A stretch of 64,000 nt of DNA from DASXHZ01 sp036488085 (GTDB lineage Bacteria > Acidobacteriota > Thermoanaerobaculia > Gp7-AA8), in NCBI GenBank assembly GCA_036488085.1, contig DASXHZ010000089.1, positions 75,025 through 139,024 of the forward strand. The letters run 5' to 3'. Shown here piece by piece: positions 1 to 8,776 of the stretch. The first letter of the stretch is position 1, and the number at the start of each line of letters is the position of its first letter. Under the pieces are notes generated by a model. It saw only the letters and a program-made list of their open reading frames with translations. It did no database searches and was not told where the DNA came from. The translations under genes were made by a program, and so were the position numbers.

Positions 1-525
1 CACGACCGCGGCACGCTCGGCGATCGCCATCCGGAGTTCCTCGGCGCCGTGGGGTTCCGGCTCCGGCGTCCCCTCGCGCCACAAGCGCCACCCTTGCGAA
101 ACGAGTTGCAGCCAGCGCGGCCAGGAGAATTCGTCCGCAGCGGCGCCACCGAGCGCGAAAGGACGGTTCGCCGTCCGCGGCGGCAAGGCATGCCGCACCG
201 ACGCAGCCGCCCAGCGGGAGAGCGTCACGCGGCTGCGCTTCGGATGCACGGTCACCGCGGGACCGACGACGTACGTCCCGGAGCCCGATCGGCCGCGGAG
301 GAATCCTTCGACGATCAGCCGCCGATACGCGTCATTCACACTGTTCCGCGCCACGCCTGCCTGGTGGGCGAGCTCGCGCGACGACGGGAGGCGGAAACCG
401 GGCCGCAACACACCGTCGTCGATCGCGCGGCGCAGCATCGAGTAAATCTGAGTACCGATCTCGCCGCCGGTCGAGCGATCGACCGAGAGGAATGGAAGGA
501 TGACGCCCGACGGCTTCTTCGGCAC
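1..525 (-). CDS. MocR/PdxR-family transcriptional regulator (N-terminal part, runs off the window)
   Basis: Read from a GTG at 525 towards base 1, this gives 175 residues with no stop, so the gene continues outside the window. Residues about 17-85 form a GntR winged helix: a GTQIYSMLRRAIDDG helix, then RLPSSRELAHQAGVARN as the recognition region, then GRSGSGTYV closing the wing. The sequence then passes into a linker (PHGAEELRMAIAERAA) typical of the start of the aminotransferase-fold, PLP-binding domain of MocR regulators. That domain, with its lysine, is not visible here. MocR proteins usually control vitamin B6 or amino-acid metabolism genes next to them, but the target is not in the window. 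The GTG start lies just before the conserved N-terminus; no strong ribosome site is seen. Confidence 0.85.
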   Translation of the reverse strand, partial: MPKKPSGVILPFLSVDRSTGGEIGTQIYSMLRRAIDDGVLRPGFRLPSSRELAHQAGVARNSVNDAYRRLIVEGFLRGRSGSGTYVVGPAVTVHPKRSRVTLSRWAAASVRHALPPRTANRPFALGGAAADEFSWPRWLQLVSQGWRLWREGTPEPEPHGAEELRMAIAERAAVV

Positions 526-849
526 TCACCCGACTGTACGGACGCTTACCCGCAAATAGCTATCAAGGAATTGCCGCGCCTCGCGGCAAAGCGATGAACG
601 TACAAGAGATGCAGGTGCGCATGCCAACGCAAACGTCCGTTGACGTCGTCAGTAAACGGTCCTGTTGTATTACGAATCGCAGGCCGATTTGCGACCGTCA
701 CTTCGCGTTTCCGAATTCGTGATGTATCGGACATTTGTCCGCTGAACGCCTAAATCGTTCGCGCCAATGCACATCGCCAAAATTGGCTCCGTGGCTGTTG
801 CCATGCACTAACAGGACGCCGATCTCGTAAGCGAACGAAAGGAGAGTTC
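526..849. other. Intergenic region between divergent genes, with a perfect hairpin
   Basis: There is no convincing gene in these 324 bases between the MocR gene and the receptor gene. Bases 571-589 hold a perfect inverted repeat (TTGCCGCG, 3-base spacer, CGCGGCAA) about 45 bases upstream of the MocR start, which could be its operator or a leader hairpin. A ribosome site (AAGGAG) for the receptor gene is at about 838-843. Confidence 0.5.
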
Positions 850-3768
850 ATGGTTCGTAGATCGGTCTACTTATGTTTTCTTGTCCTCTGTCTCGCAGTC
901 ACTCCACTTCTACTGGCGCAGTTACAAACGGGAAATGTCTTCGGCAAGGTGCAGGCGAAAGATGGGTCGGTGCTCCCCGGCGTCAGCGTGACGCTGACCG
1001 GAGTCGGCGCCCCGCAAACCTTCGTCACCGACGCGGCGGGCAATTTCCACTTCCCGAATCTCACGCCCGGCTCGTACAATCTGAAGGCCGAGCTGGCAGG
1101 ATTCGGTACGGCCACCCGCGCGGGCGTCTCGGTGAACATCGGCAGGAACGCCGATGTGACGCTCACGCTCAACCCATCCGCTTCCGAATCGATCACCGTC
1201 ACCGCCGAGGCGCCGCTGCTCGATGTGAGAAAAGCGGGGACGGGCGCGGACGTGACCAAGGTCGAGCTCGAGAAGGTGCCGACGGGCCGCGATCCGTGGG
1301 TCATCCTCCAACAGACGCCCGGCGTGCTCATTGACCGCATCAACGTCGGCGGCAACGAGTCGGGCCAGCAGTCGAACTATGTCGGCAAGGGCGCGACGTC
1401 CGACCAGTCGACGTGGAACGTCGACGGCGTGAACATCACGGACGTCGGTGCCCTCGGGTCGTCACCGAGCTATTACGACTTCGACTCGTTCGAAGAGTTG
1501 CAGATCACGACGGGCGGCGTCGACCCGCGCATCCAGACGCCGGGCGTGCAGCTCAATATGGTCACCAAGCGCGGCACGAATGACTTCAAGGGCTCGGCGC
1601 GCACGTATTACTCGAGCAAGGGACTGCAGGCCACGCCGAGCATCCCGAGCGAGGCGACTTACCTCTCGAGCGTCAATCAGATCGACAAGATCAATGAAGA
1701 GGGGGCGGAGCTCGGCGGTCCGATCATCAAGGACAAGCTGTGGTTCTGGGGAGCGTATGCCGATCAGAAGATCAACCTTCTGACCTCGACGCTGCTCAAC
1801 AACGGCAGCCGCTTCCTCGACAAGACCCACCTCACCAACGAGAACCTGAAGCTCAACGCGCAGCCGACGGTGTCGAACAGTCTCGCGGCGGTCGACACCT
1901 ACGGCAATAAGATCAAAGTCGGCCGCAACGTCGGCCCGTCGCGCTCGCCGGAGTCGGCGTGGGACCAACGCAACGTCTACTCCGGCGACTCCGCCGGCAG
2001 CCTGACCAACCCGACCATGTGGAAGCTCGAGGACACGCAAATCCTCGGGCCGAACCTCTACCTCACCGGCCTCTTCTCGAAGGTGCAGGGCGGGTTCCAG
2101 CTCCTCGCAAACAACGGCCGGAACTGTGACACGCTCACCTGTGCGCTCGATACGCCTCCGGCGTACATCGATACGAACAACCAGTTCCAGAAGTCGTTCG
2201 GCAGTGTCTTGACTGTCCGCCCGCAGACGCAGTACCGAGTCGACGGCTCCTCGTTCTTCAGCACCGGCAGCATCACGCATGAGCTGAAATTCGGCACCGG
2301 CTATCGCAACGCCAAAGTCCGATCCGTCAGTGAATGGCCGGGCAACCAGTACACGGTCGATAACGGCGACGGCACCGGCGAGGTGCAGCTCTTCCGGCCG
2401 GTTGATTTCACTTACGGCGTCAAGACCAACGATCTCTATGTCGGCGACACGATCATGACGGGCAACCTGACGCTGCAGGCCGGCCTTCGTTACGACCAGC
2501 AGCAGGGTCAGGTCAATGGCGGCTCCGTCGGCGGCAACGCCGCGGTCCCGCCGATCCTACCCGCGGTCTCGTGGAACTCGGTCGGCTCACTGAAGTGGCA
2601 CAACATCGACCCCCGCCTCGGGCTGACGTACACGCTCGGAGCCGATAAACGGACGCTCCTCCGCGCCTCTTACAGTCGCTACAACGACCAGATGGGCGGC
2701 AGCACGATCTATAGCGTCTCCCCCGGCGCGTACAACTATCTCTATTACTACTTCAACGATCTCAACGGCGATCACGTCGCACAACCCAACGAGATCGACA
2801 CGTCGTCCCTCGTCGCCTGGGCCGGCATCGATCCGAATAAGACGACCGTCGCGAACTCCGTCATCCGCTGGGGCAACGCGAAGGCCCCGACGACCGACGA
2901 ATTCGTCCTCGGCCTCGAGCGCGAGGTAATGGCCGACTTCAGCGTCGGCGTCAACGGCACGTACCGCAAGCTGAACGACTTCCTCTGGAACCAACCGGAA
3001 AAGACACAAGGCCAGGGCGATTACTACACGTCCGCGGACTACGTGCTGCACGCGCCAGCCACCGCGACCATGCCCGACGGGTCGACGGTTTCGCTCCCCT
3101 ACTACACCACGGCGAATGCCCCGATCTACTACGTCATCAACAACCGTCCCGGCTATAACCAGACGTACAAGGGCCTCGAGCTCACGGCCACGAAGCGAAT
3201 GTCGAATCGCTGGATGTTGCGCGGCAACGTCACGCTCCAGGACTGGAAGCAGCACGTCAGCTCCTCGGGGATCATCGACCCAACGCGTCAACGCACGACA
3301 TACGGCTGTACGGTGTGCAATGACGTCGAAGTCCTCCAGGGGTCCGGCACCGGCAGCGGCGCCAAGGGCGGCGTCTACATCAACTCGAAGTGGGCCTACA
3401 ACCTCACGGGCGCTTATCAGATCCCGGTCGTCGAGACGAGCCTCGGGTTCAATCTGACGGGACGCCAAGGCTACGCGATTCCGTACGCCTACCGCGTCAC
3501 GACGAACGAAGGGTTCAAGTTCCTGCTGGCGGAGAACGAGACGGACTCGTTCCGCCACCCGAACCTCAATGAGCTCGACCTCCGGCTCGCGAAGGACCTC
3601 CACTTCCAGCGTGTCGGTCTCACGATTTCGGCCGATGCGTTCAACGTGCTCAACGCACAGACGGTGCTGCAACGCGACGTCACGCGCCTGAATCGCGCGT
3701 CGTCCAACCACATCACCGAGCTCCAGTCCCCCCGAGTCTTCCGCCTCGGCGCACGCTTGTCGTTCTAG
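850..3768 (+). CDS. TonB-dependent receptor, Oar-like, with N-terminal carboxypeptidase-regulatory domain
   Basis: A 972-residue outer-membrane protein. A signal peptide (residues 1-24, cut near LLLA-QLQTG) is followed by a carboxypeptidase-regulatory-like beta-sandwich (about 29-115, GNVFGKVQAKDGSVLPGVSVTLTG). Next come a plug domain (about 125-250, with STWNVDGVNITD) and a long beta-barrel. The chain ends in phenylalanine (RLGARLSF), as expected for insertion by the BAM machinery. Oar-type receptors are numerous in Acidobacteriota and are assumed to import large ligands such as oligosaccharides or peptides with energy from TonB. The substrate cannot be read from the sequence. The start is fixed by AAGGAGAG seven bases upstream. 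A strong terminator follows, so it is probably a single-gene transcript. Confidence 0.93.
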   Translation: MVRRSVYLCFLVLCLAVTPLLLAQLQTGNVFGKVQAKDGSVLPGVSVTLTGVGAPQTFVTDAAGNFHFPNLTPGSYNLKAELAGFGTATRAGVSVNIGRNADVTLTLNPSASESITVTAEAPLLDVRKAGTGADVTKVELEKVPTGRDPWVILQQTPGVLIDRINVGGNESGQQSNYVGKGATSDQSTWNVDGVNITDVGALGSSPSYYDFDSFEELQITTGGVDPRIQTPGVQLNMVTKRGTNDFKGSARTYYSSKGLQATPSIPSEATYLSSVNQIDKINEEGAELGGPIIKDKLWFWGAYADQKINLLTSTLLNNGSRFLDKTHLTNENLKLNAQPTVSNSLAAVDTYGNKIKVGRNVGPSRSPESAWDQRNVYSGDSAGSLTNPTMWKLEDTQILGPNLYLTGLFSKVQGGFQLLANNGRNCDTLTCALDTPPAYIDTNNQFQKSFGSVLTVRPQTQYRVDGSSFFSTGSITHELKFGTGYRNAKVRSVSEWPGNQYTVDNGDGTGEVQLFRPVDFTYGVKTNDLYVGDTIMTGNLTLQAGLRYDQQQGQVNGGSVGGNAAVPPILPAVSWNSVGSLKWHNIDPRLGLTYTLGADKRTLLRASYSRYNDQMGGSTIYSVSPGAYNYLYYYFNDLNGDHVAQPNEIDTSSLVAWAGIDPNKTTVANSVIRWGNAKAPTTDEFVLGLEREVMADFSVGVNGTYRKLNDFLWNQPEKTQGQGDYYTSADYVLHAPATATMPDGSTVSLPYYTTANAPIYYVINNRPGYNQTYKGLELTATKRMSNRWMLRGNVTLQDWKQHVSSSGIIDPTRQRTTYGCTVCNDVEVLQGSGTGSGAKGGVYINSKWAYNLTGAYQIPVVETSLGFNLTGRQGYAIPYAYRVTTNEGFKFLLAENETDSFRHPNLNELDLRLAKDLHFQRVGLTISADAFNVLNAQTVLQRDVTRLNRASSNHITELQSPRVFRLGARLSF

Positions 3769-3795
3769 GGCACCAAGACAGACGAGCGTAGCGTG

Positions 3796-3832
3796 GCCCG
3801 CCGGTTCAACCGAACCGGCGGGCTTTTTCTTG
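3796..3832 (+). terminator. Rho-independent terminator of the TonB-dependent receptor gene
   Basis: A perfect 12-bp stem (GCCCGCCGGTTC at 3796-3807, GAACCGGCGGGC at 3812-3823) with an AACC loop is followed by TTTTTCTT. It lies 28 bases after the receptor stop. Confidence 0.93.
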
Positions 3833-3846
3833 TCCTCGGCAAGGCC

Positions 3847-4422
3847 CTAGCGAACGACTGGAAGCGCTTCAGCGTCGATCCCGAGCGCCGCCCCAAAAGG
3901 CGCCGTCTTGGGCGGCGTCTTCGCCTGACACACCGGCGCGCCGGCAAAGCGCTTCCCGTAAGGGTGCCAGCGCATGACTTCACCTGCCGGGTCGACGCCT
4001 GTGATCAAGCCGTGAGTCACGACGACCACGCTCAGGCCAAGCTGTTTGCTGAGAATGCCGTCCTGTGCGGACGGGTCCTGCCACTGACGCGGATGGGTGT
4101 GAAGCACCGCAATCGTATCGGCGGGAACGTCGCCATGAAATGTCGACGCCGCGCGTTCCGTCGTCGCCGGCCATAAGACGCAAGCCAGCGAACCGTCCGG
4201 CTGCTCTGTCAGGAAAGCGGCCTGCTCGAGCTCGCGAGTGTCGGTATAGAAGACTCTGTCGAGAAGTTGCTGTCCGATGCCGGCCAGAACATCCTGTGAT
4301 ACGCACGTCGACGAGCCGGCGTGCTTCAGGCAAATCGCGGTGAACAATAGAGCGGCAACCATGCCGAGCAACGTGCGTCGTCTGATCTTCCGCGTCTTGC
4401 ACGGATTTGGTCTTATGATCAC
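3847..4422 (-). CDS. Exported JAB/MPN+ domain protein, putative metallo-isopeptidase
   Basis: A 191-residue protein with an arginine-rich N-terminus and one hydrophobic segment (about residues 20-35, LLGMVAALLFTAICL), so it is exported or membrane-anchored. The body carries an intact MPN+ zinc signature: a Glu in LEQAAFL, then HTHP followed six residues later by SAQD (the H-x-H-P ... S-x-x-D pattern). The strand that follows (LSVVVVTHGLITGVD) also fits a JAB fold. JAB domains cleave isopeptide or peptide bonds, usually in the cytoplasm, so an exported one is less common. An internal ATG at 4362 is an alternative start that still keeps the hydrophobic segment. It is divergent from the next gene with only 3 bases between starts. 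Confidence 0.72.
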   Translation of the reverse strand: MIIRPNPCKTRKIRRRTLLGMVAALLFTAICLKHAGSSTCVSQDVLAGIGQQLLDRVFYTDTRELEQAAFLTEQPDGSLACVLWPATTERAASTFHGDVPADTIAVLHTHPRQWQDPSAQDGILSKQLGLSVVVVTHGLITGVDPAGEVMRWHPYGKRFAGAPVCQAKTPPKTAPFGAALGIDAEALPVVR

Positions 4423-4425
4423 GAA

Positions 4426-4878
4426 ATGATGAAGACGCTATTCGATCCCGCCGATCGCAGTGCACTCGAGGGGCGCATTCGGGCGCTCGGGCCGGACAAC
4501 CGGCGGTTGTGGGGGAAGATGAGTGCGGCGCAGGCGATGTGTCATTGCGGGCGGCCGCTCGAAACGGCGATCGGGGAGAAGCCGATGAAGCAGGCGTTCA
4601 TCGGGAAGATCATCATGCCGTTCATTCGGAAGACGATCTTCAGCGAGAAGCCGTTCGGAAAGAGCGCGCCGACCGATCCGACGTTCGTCGTCGCCGACGA
4701 GCGCGAGCTGAACGCGGAGCGCGATCAGCTACTAACGCTGATCGATCGATTTGTCCAGCGCGGCCCCGACGCGGCACGAAAAGAGACGCACTCTTTCTTC
4801 GGAAAACTGAGCGGCGCCGAGTGGGGCCAGCTCATGTACAAACATATCGACCATCATCTGCAGCAGTTCGGCGCGTAA
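4426..4878 (+). CDS. DUF1569 (DinB-like) family protein
   Basis: A 150-residue protein matching the DUF1569 pattern: an N-terminal helix around LWGKMSAAQAMCHCGRPLE, a middle PFGKSAPTDP segment, and the C-terminal HSFFGKLSGAEWGQLMYKHIDHHLQQFG. The conserved histidines are arranged as in DinB-like four-helix bundles that bind a metal. The biological role of the family is not established. Its last 47 bases overlap the end of the convergent AraC gene, which is unusual but both reading frames are clearly coding. Confidence 0.85.
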   Translation: MMKTLFDPADRSALEGRIRALGPDNRRLWGKMSAAQAMCHCGRPLETAIGEKPMKQAFIGKIIMPFIRKTIFSEKPFGKSAPTDPTFVVADERELNAERDQLLTLIDRFVQRGPDAARKETHSFFGKLSGAEWGQLMYKHIDHHLQQFGA

Positions 4879-5695
4879 TCTCCTCGACCTTGGGCCGGAG
4901 GCCCGCGCCGCACGTCCGTTCGACGAACTCCGTCGGCGTGATCCCAAAGTGGCGGCGGAAACGGCTGGTGAAGTGGCTGTGGCTCGAGTACCCGAGCTCG
5001 AGCGCGACGCGCGTGAAGTCGCCCGTCGAGTCGGGCAGCAGATCGAGCGAGCGGCGGAGGCGGAGATCCTCGCGGAAGGCGTGCAGCGTCTCACCGGTCC
5101 CGGCCCGAAACGCGCGGCTCAGATACGCCGAGGACACTCCGAGCTCGTGCGCCAGCTCCGCAAGCGAAACGTCCGACGCAAACTGCACCGCCAACGCGGC
5201 ACGCGCGCGTTCGATGACCGGCACCGCCGCACGCTCCGGCCGCGGGGCGCTCATTTTCTTCGCAATCTCCTCCGCGATCGCGATGCTCTCGTCCTGCACG
5301 GTCAGCGGATCGGCTGCTCCGTAACGGCGGGCGAACTGGAACAGCGCACGCTGGCGCAGACTCAGCGCGGCATCGAGGGGGACTTGCTGCAAGGGGAACG
5401 GTCGCCGCCAGTCAGCCTCCGTGCCGAGGATCTCGAAGAGGAGCGAGGGATCGAGCGTCATCCACGCCGAGGCGGAGCCTTCACGGGCGACCACGTCGCC
5501 GCGGTTGTGAAGCGTCACCGTCGTCGGCAACTCCAAACCTGGTACTCCATTTCGGATGATCGCCGCGCTCGTGAGGGGAAAGACGATCGAATGCGTATCG
5601 ACGAAGTTCGGCGACGGGGCCGGACAATGCTGTTCGGCCAGGTGCACGAGCCTGGAACTGAAAATCGACTCATCGACGGCCACCGGCACGTTCAT
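4832..5695 (-). CDS. AraC-family transcriptional regulator
   Basis: A 287-residue regulator. The C-terminal third (about residues 165-265) is a double helix-turn-helix: SLAELAHELGVSSAYLSRAF for the first motif and FTRVALELGYSSHSHFTSRF with RRHFGITPTEF for the second. The N-terminal part is a probable effector-binding cupin-like domain, including LHNRGDVVAREGS. The ligand and target genes are unknown. The nearest candidate targets are the DUF1569 gene, with which it overlaps tail to tail, and the decayed MBL gene on the other side. Confidence 0.9.
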   Translation of the reverse strand: MNVPVAVDESIFSSRLVHLAEQHCPAPSPNFVDTHSIVFPLTSAAIIRNGVPGLELPTTVTLHNRGDVVAREGSASAWMTLDPSLLFEILGTEADWRRPFPLQQVPLDAALSLRQRALFQFARRYGAADPLTVQDESIAIAEEIAKKMSAPRPERAAVPVIERARAALAVQFASDVSLAELAHELGVSSAYLSRAFRAGTGETLHAFREDLRLRRSLDLLPDSTGDFTRVALELGYSSHSHFTSRFRRHFGITPTEFVERTCGAGLRPKVEEITRRTAADDGRYVCT

Positions 5696-5837
5696 GTCGA
5701 GTTCTCCCGCGTCTTCTAACTACCTCTACGAGCTTTTTCGTATCCGGTTAGCCCCGGTAACAGTTGCGTCACCTGTAAGTAACAAGCGGCAAAACGGTGG
5801 TAGCACGATGGGTATACGCCGGAGTCATGATGAACTC

Positions 5838-6307
5838 ATGAAGGTATTGCTTTTCGTAAGTCTCACGCTCGCGGCCGCTACGCTCGCAACACGATCGTCT
5901 ACGTCCCCGACGCGAAGGCGGTGATGACCGGCGAACTCCTCGTCGGGCCGATCCCGTTCGCCACCGGCTCATACATCTCCGAATGGATCGTCGCCATGAA
6001 GAAGCTCGACGCGATGGACCCGGCCGTGATCGTTCCCGGCCACGGTCCCGTCGAGCATGACGGGGGGCATCTGCGCACGATCACGGCACTCCTGGAGAGC
6101 ATCGATAGTCAGGCCAAAGCGGCGGTGCAAGCGGGGCTGTCGCTCGACGAGACAAAGAAGAAGGTCAACATCTCGAAGTATGCCGATCAATTCATCGCCG
6201 GGATCGCGTCGCGCAAACGAAATTTTCAGCAGCACTTCGCAACACCGGTGGTGGAGGTTGCGTACAAGCAGGCGAAGGGGGAGGCGACGACGGAGTCGCC
6301 ATTCTGA
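5838..6307 (+). pseudogene. Decayed MBL-fold hydrolase (signal peptide joined out of frame to the C-terminal third)
   Basis: The ATG at 5838 opens a signal peptide (MKVLLFVSLTLAAATLA) that runs into a stop. A second frame then encodes NTIVYVPDAKAVMTGELL and continues to the stop at 6307. That second part aligns with the C-terminal third of the intact MBL hydrolase at 10879-11955: its VIVPGHGPVEHDGG matches IVPGHGDVMHD. The metal-binding HxHxDH region is missing, so a block of about 150 codons was deleted and the frame was lost at the joint. The join lies at an ACGCTCGC repeat (5865-5872 and 5880-5887), which suggests deletion between short repeats. An ORF from 5921 could still make a 128-residue fragment. 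Confidence 0.75.
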
Positions 6308-6309
6308 GC

Positions 6310-7680
6310 ATGAGACGAATTGCCATCGTCGGCTCCGGGATCACGGGACTCGTCGCGGCGCACGGGCTGCTCCGGAGCGGCTACGACGTCACGCTCTACT
6401 CCGATCGCACCCCCGAGGCGTGGCTGAATGAGAGCCGTCCGACGGGAACGGCGGCGCGGTTCGACCTGGCACTGTCGTACGAGCGCGAGCTCGGCCTCAA
6501 TTTCTGGGACGATGTCGCGCCGAAAGGCGAAGGGGTCTTCCTCACCTTCTGCCCCACCCCGCACAATCAACTGATCCGGCTCGTCGGGCGGCTGCGGCAG
6601 CCGTTCCAGGCGGTCGACGTACGGCTGCAGTCGGCGCGCTGGATGACGGAGCTGGCCGCGATCGGAGGCCGCATCGTCATCGACGACGTCACGCCGGAGA
6701 GGCTCGACCGCATCGCGACCGAGAACGACCTGACGATCGTCGCGGCCGGCCGGCGCGAGCTGAGCGCTCTCTTCGCCCCGAACGAGCAGCGGAAGGTGTA
6801 CGCCGAGCCGCAGCGGCAACTGGCGATGGCGGTCGTCACCGGCTGCCCGTCACGATTCGACGAAGTTCCGTTCGTCCCCGTCCGCTTCGATTTCCTCGGC
6901 ACGGACGGGGAGATCTTCTTCGTCCCGTACTACCACAAGGATGCGGGCGCCTCATGGAACATCCTTGTCGAAGCGAAGCCAGGCTCGCGGATCGATCGCT
7001 TCAGCGGCGTCGAGAACGGCGAGCAGCTCGTCGAACGCGTGAAGGCGATCGTCGCCGAGCTCTTTCCGTGGGACGCCAACTTCACCAACAACATGCAGCT
7101 CGCCGATCCGAACGGGTGGCTGGTTGGCAAGGTGACGCCGACGATCCGCCGTCCCGCCGCCGCGCTTCCCTCCGGCCGCGCCATCGCCGCCCTCGGCGAC
7201 ACGGCGATCTCTTACGACCCGATCGCCGCACAGGGAGCGAACAGCGGCGTCAAACAGGCGCGGCACCTCGTCAACGCGATCGTCGGCCGCGGCGGCGAGC
7301 CGTTCGACGCCGCATGGATCGAGAGGACGTTCGAGGATTTCTACGGTCAGCACGCTCGCCACGCGTTCGCGTTCAGCAACCTCCTCCTCGAGCCGATCAC
7401 CGATCCGGCGAAGGAGCTGCTGATCGCGCAATACGGAAGCGACGGCCGCGCCGGGAATCGTTCGCCGCAGCAGCGGATCGCGGACGCATTCTTCGAGAAC
7501 TTCAACGATCCGCGGTCACTGACGCCCGCCTTCACCGACATGACGACCGCGCGGCAAGTGATCGCGCATCATGCGGGCGGCGGCTGGCGGTGGAGCGGCG
7601 TCCGCGGCCGTGCAGCAATCGGCGCGAATCAGGTGCGGCAGCGCCTCACTGGGAAACGTACGGCCCGAACGTCCCAATGA
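6310..7680 (+). CDS. StyA-like FAD-dependent monooxygenase (styrene/indole monooxygenase type)
   Basis: A 456-residue flavoprotein. The N-terminal Rossmann motif is IAIVGSGITGLVAAHGLL, and GRAIAALGDTAISYDPIAAQ is the second FAD-contact region. The overall pattern, with NSGVKQARHLVNAI and a long helical C-terminus, matches the oxygenase component of two-component styrene/indole monooxygenases. These epoxidise aryl alkenes using FADH2 supplied by a separate reductase (StyB), and no reductase gene is nearby. It starts three bases after the MBL relic. Its last 35 bases overlap the convergent MBL gene. The substrate is not predictable. Confidence 0.83.
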   Translation: MRRIAIVGSGITGLVAAHGLLRSGYDVTLYSDRTPEAWLNESRPTGTAARFDLALSYERELGLNFWDDVAPKGEGVFLTFCPTPHNQLIRLVGRLRQPFQAVDVRLQSARWMTELAAIGGRIVIDDVTPERLDRIATENDLTIVAAGRRELSALFAPNEQRKVYAEPQRQLAMAVVTGCPSRFDEVPFVPVRFDFLGTDGEIFFVPYYHKDAGASWNILVEAKPGSRIDRFSGVENGEQLVERVKAIVAELFPWDANFTNNMQLADPNGWLVGKVTPTIRRPAAALPSGRAIAALGDTAISYDPIAAQGANSGVKQARHLVNAIVGRGGEPFDAAWIERTFEDFYGQHARHAFAFSNLLLEPITDPAKELLIAQYGSDGRAGNRSPQQRIADAFFENFNDPRSLTPAFTDMTTARQVIAHHAGGGWRWSGVRGRAAIGANQVRQRLTGKRTARTSQ

Positions 7681-8776
7681 CGTTCATCTCCTCCGACGTG
7701 TCATCCAGCACGAATACCTGGTAGTGATCGCCGCCCGGCGCGACGCGTACGACGATGTGGCCGTGCGTCGCCTTGAGCTGCGAGACCCGCGGTCCAATGC
7801 TCGCCTTCGTCGGCTCCCGCAGAGTCGTCACGAAGATGTCGTGCGGCCCAGGATAGAGGCGCATCGTCATCATCCGCTTGAGCACGTCCTGCGAAGGATG
7901 CGTTGGTGACCACGCGGGGAGAATCATCACCGCGGACTTCAGAGTCGCGAGAAAGAACGCGCTCTCAGGACTGATCGAGCCGTGGTGGTTCACGACGTGG
8001 ACGTCCGTCGGGCCGATCGCGCGCGCGACCGCGGTCTCGACCGAGGTCCAGTCTGGCGAGCCAGGATCGGGGACGCCGGGGATGTCGCCGCCGGTGAAGT
8101 AGTCGAACTTCCCGTAGCGGATACGCAGTCCGATGCTGCACATGTTCTCGGACGGCTTGTCCTCTTTGTCGATCGAAGCGAGCGGCGGAAAGATGCGCTT
8201 CGACCCGTCGCCTTCGCCGCTCCACACTTCGCCGTTCGCGGCGACGTTGCGGACTTCGAAGTTCTTGAACGCGTCGCGGTCGCGGAGCGTGATCTGATCG
8301 GCCGCGCCGACGCGGATGGTCTCGTGCTTCAGTTTCTGGTCGGCGAGGAACGCGACATAGTTCTTGATCATCGCGTCGCTCGGCGGAGGCAGGTAATCCA
8401 TCCCCCGATCGATCAACTTCCCGATCGGAATCGCGGTGCCGACTTCTGTGATGCCACCCATGTGGTCGACATGAAAGTGCGTCAGGACGGCGTAGTCGAT
8501 ACGCGCCGCCTGGGGCGCCATCATTCGCTCGACGTAGCGAACGATCCAGCCGCCCGGAGTGTGCGTCTTGTTCGGGCGCGGGTCGGTGTACTCGATTCCA
8601 TCGCCCGCGGCACCCGCATCGACGAGCATCGTCGTTCCGTCGGGAAAGACGAAGAACGCCGCGTTCCCCCGTCCGGTGCTGATCTGGTGGATGTCGAGCG
8701 TGCCGCGGGTCCACGGCGGCAGCGTGCCGGCCGCCATCGTGACGGCGAAGGCGATCGATAGGAGTAGGCGGATCAT
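7646..8776 (-). CDS. Exported ComEC-type MBL-fold hydrolase
   Basis: A 376-residue protein with a signal peptide (MIRLLLSIAFAVTMAAG). The MBL metal motif is LTHFHVDHMGG (HxHxDH), followed by FTGGDIPG and VNHHGSISPES, and the DIHQISTGRGNAAFFVFPDG start resembles the MBL domain of ComEC. This suggests a secreted phosphodiesterase-like or lactonase-like hydrolase, but the substrate is unknown. The ATG at 8776 overlaps the stop of the upstream symporter gene by four bases (ATGA), so the two are translationally coupled. It is the last gene of an SDR - symporter - MBL operon. An open frame continues upstream of 8776 but lies antiphase inside the symporter gene and was not used. Confidence 0.85.
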   Translation of the reverse strand: MIRLLLSIAFAVTMAAGTLPPWTRGTLDIHQISTGRGNAAFFVFPDGTTMLVDAGAAGDGIEYTDPRPNKTHTPGGWIVRYVERMMAPQAARIDYAVLTHFHVDHMGGITEVGTAIPIGKLIDRGMDYLPPPSDAMIKNYVAFLADQKLKHETIRVGAADQITLRDRDAFKNFEVRNVAANGEVWSGEGDGSKRIFPPLASIDKEDKPSENMCSIGLRIRYGKFDYFTGGDIPGVPDPGSPDWTSVETAVARAIGPTDVHVVNHHGSISPESAFFLATLKSAVMILPAWSPTHPSQDVLKRMMTMRLYPGPHDIFVTTLREPTKASIGPRVSQLKATHGHIVVRVAPGGDHYQVFVLDDTSEEMNVIGTFGPYVSQ

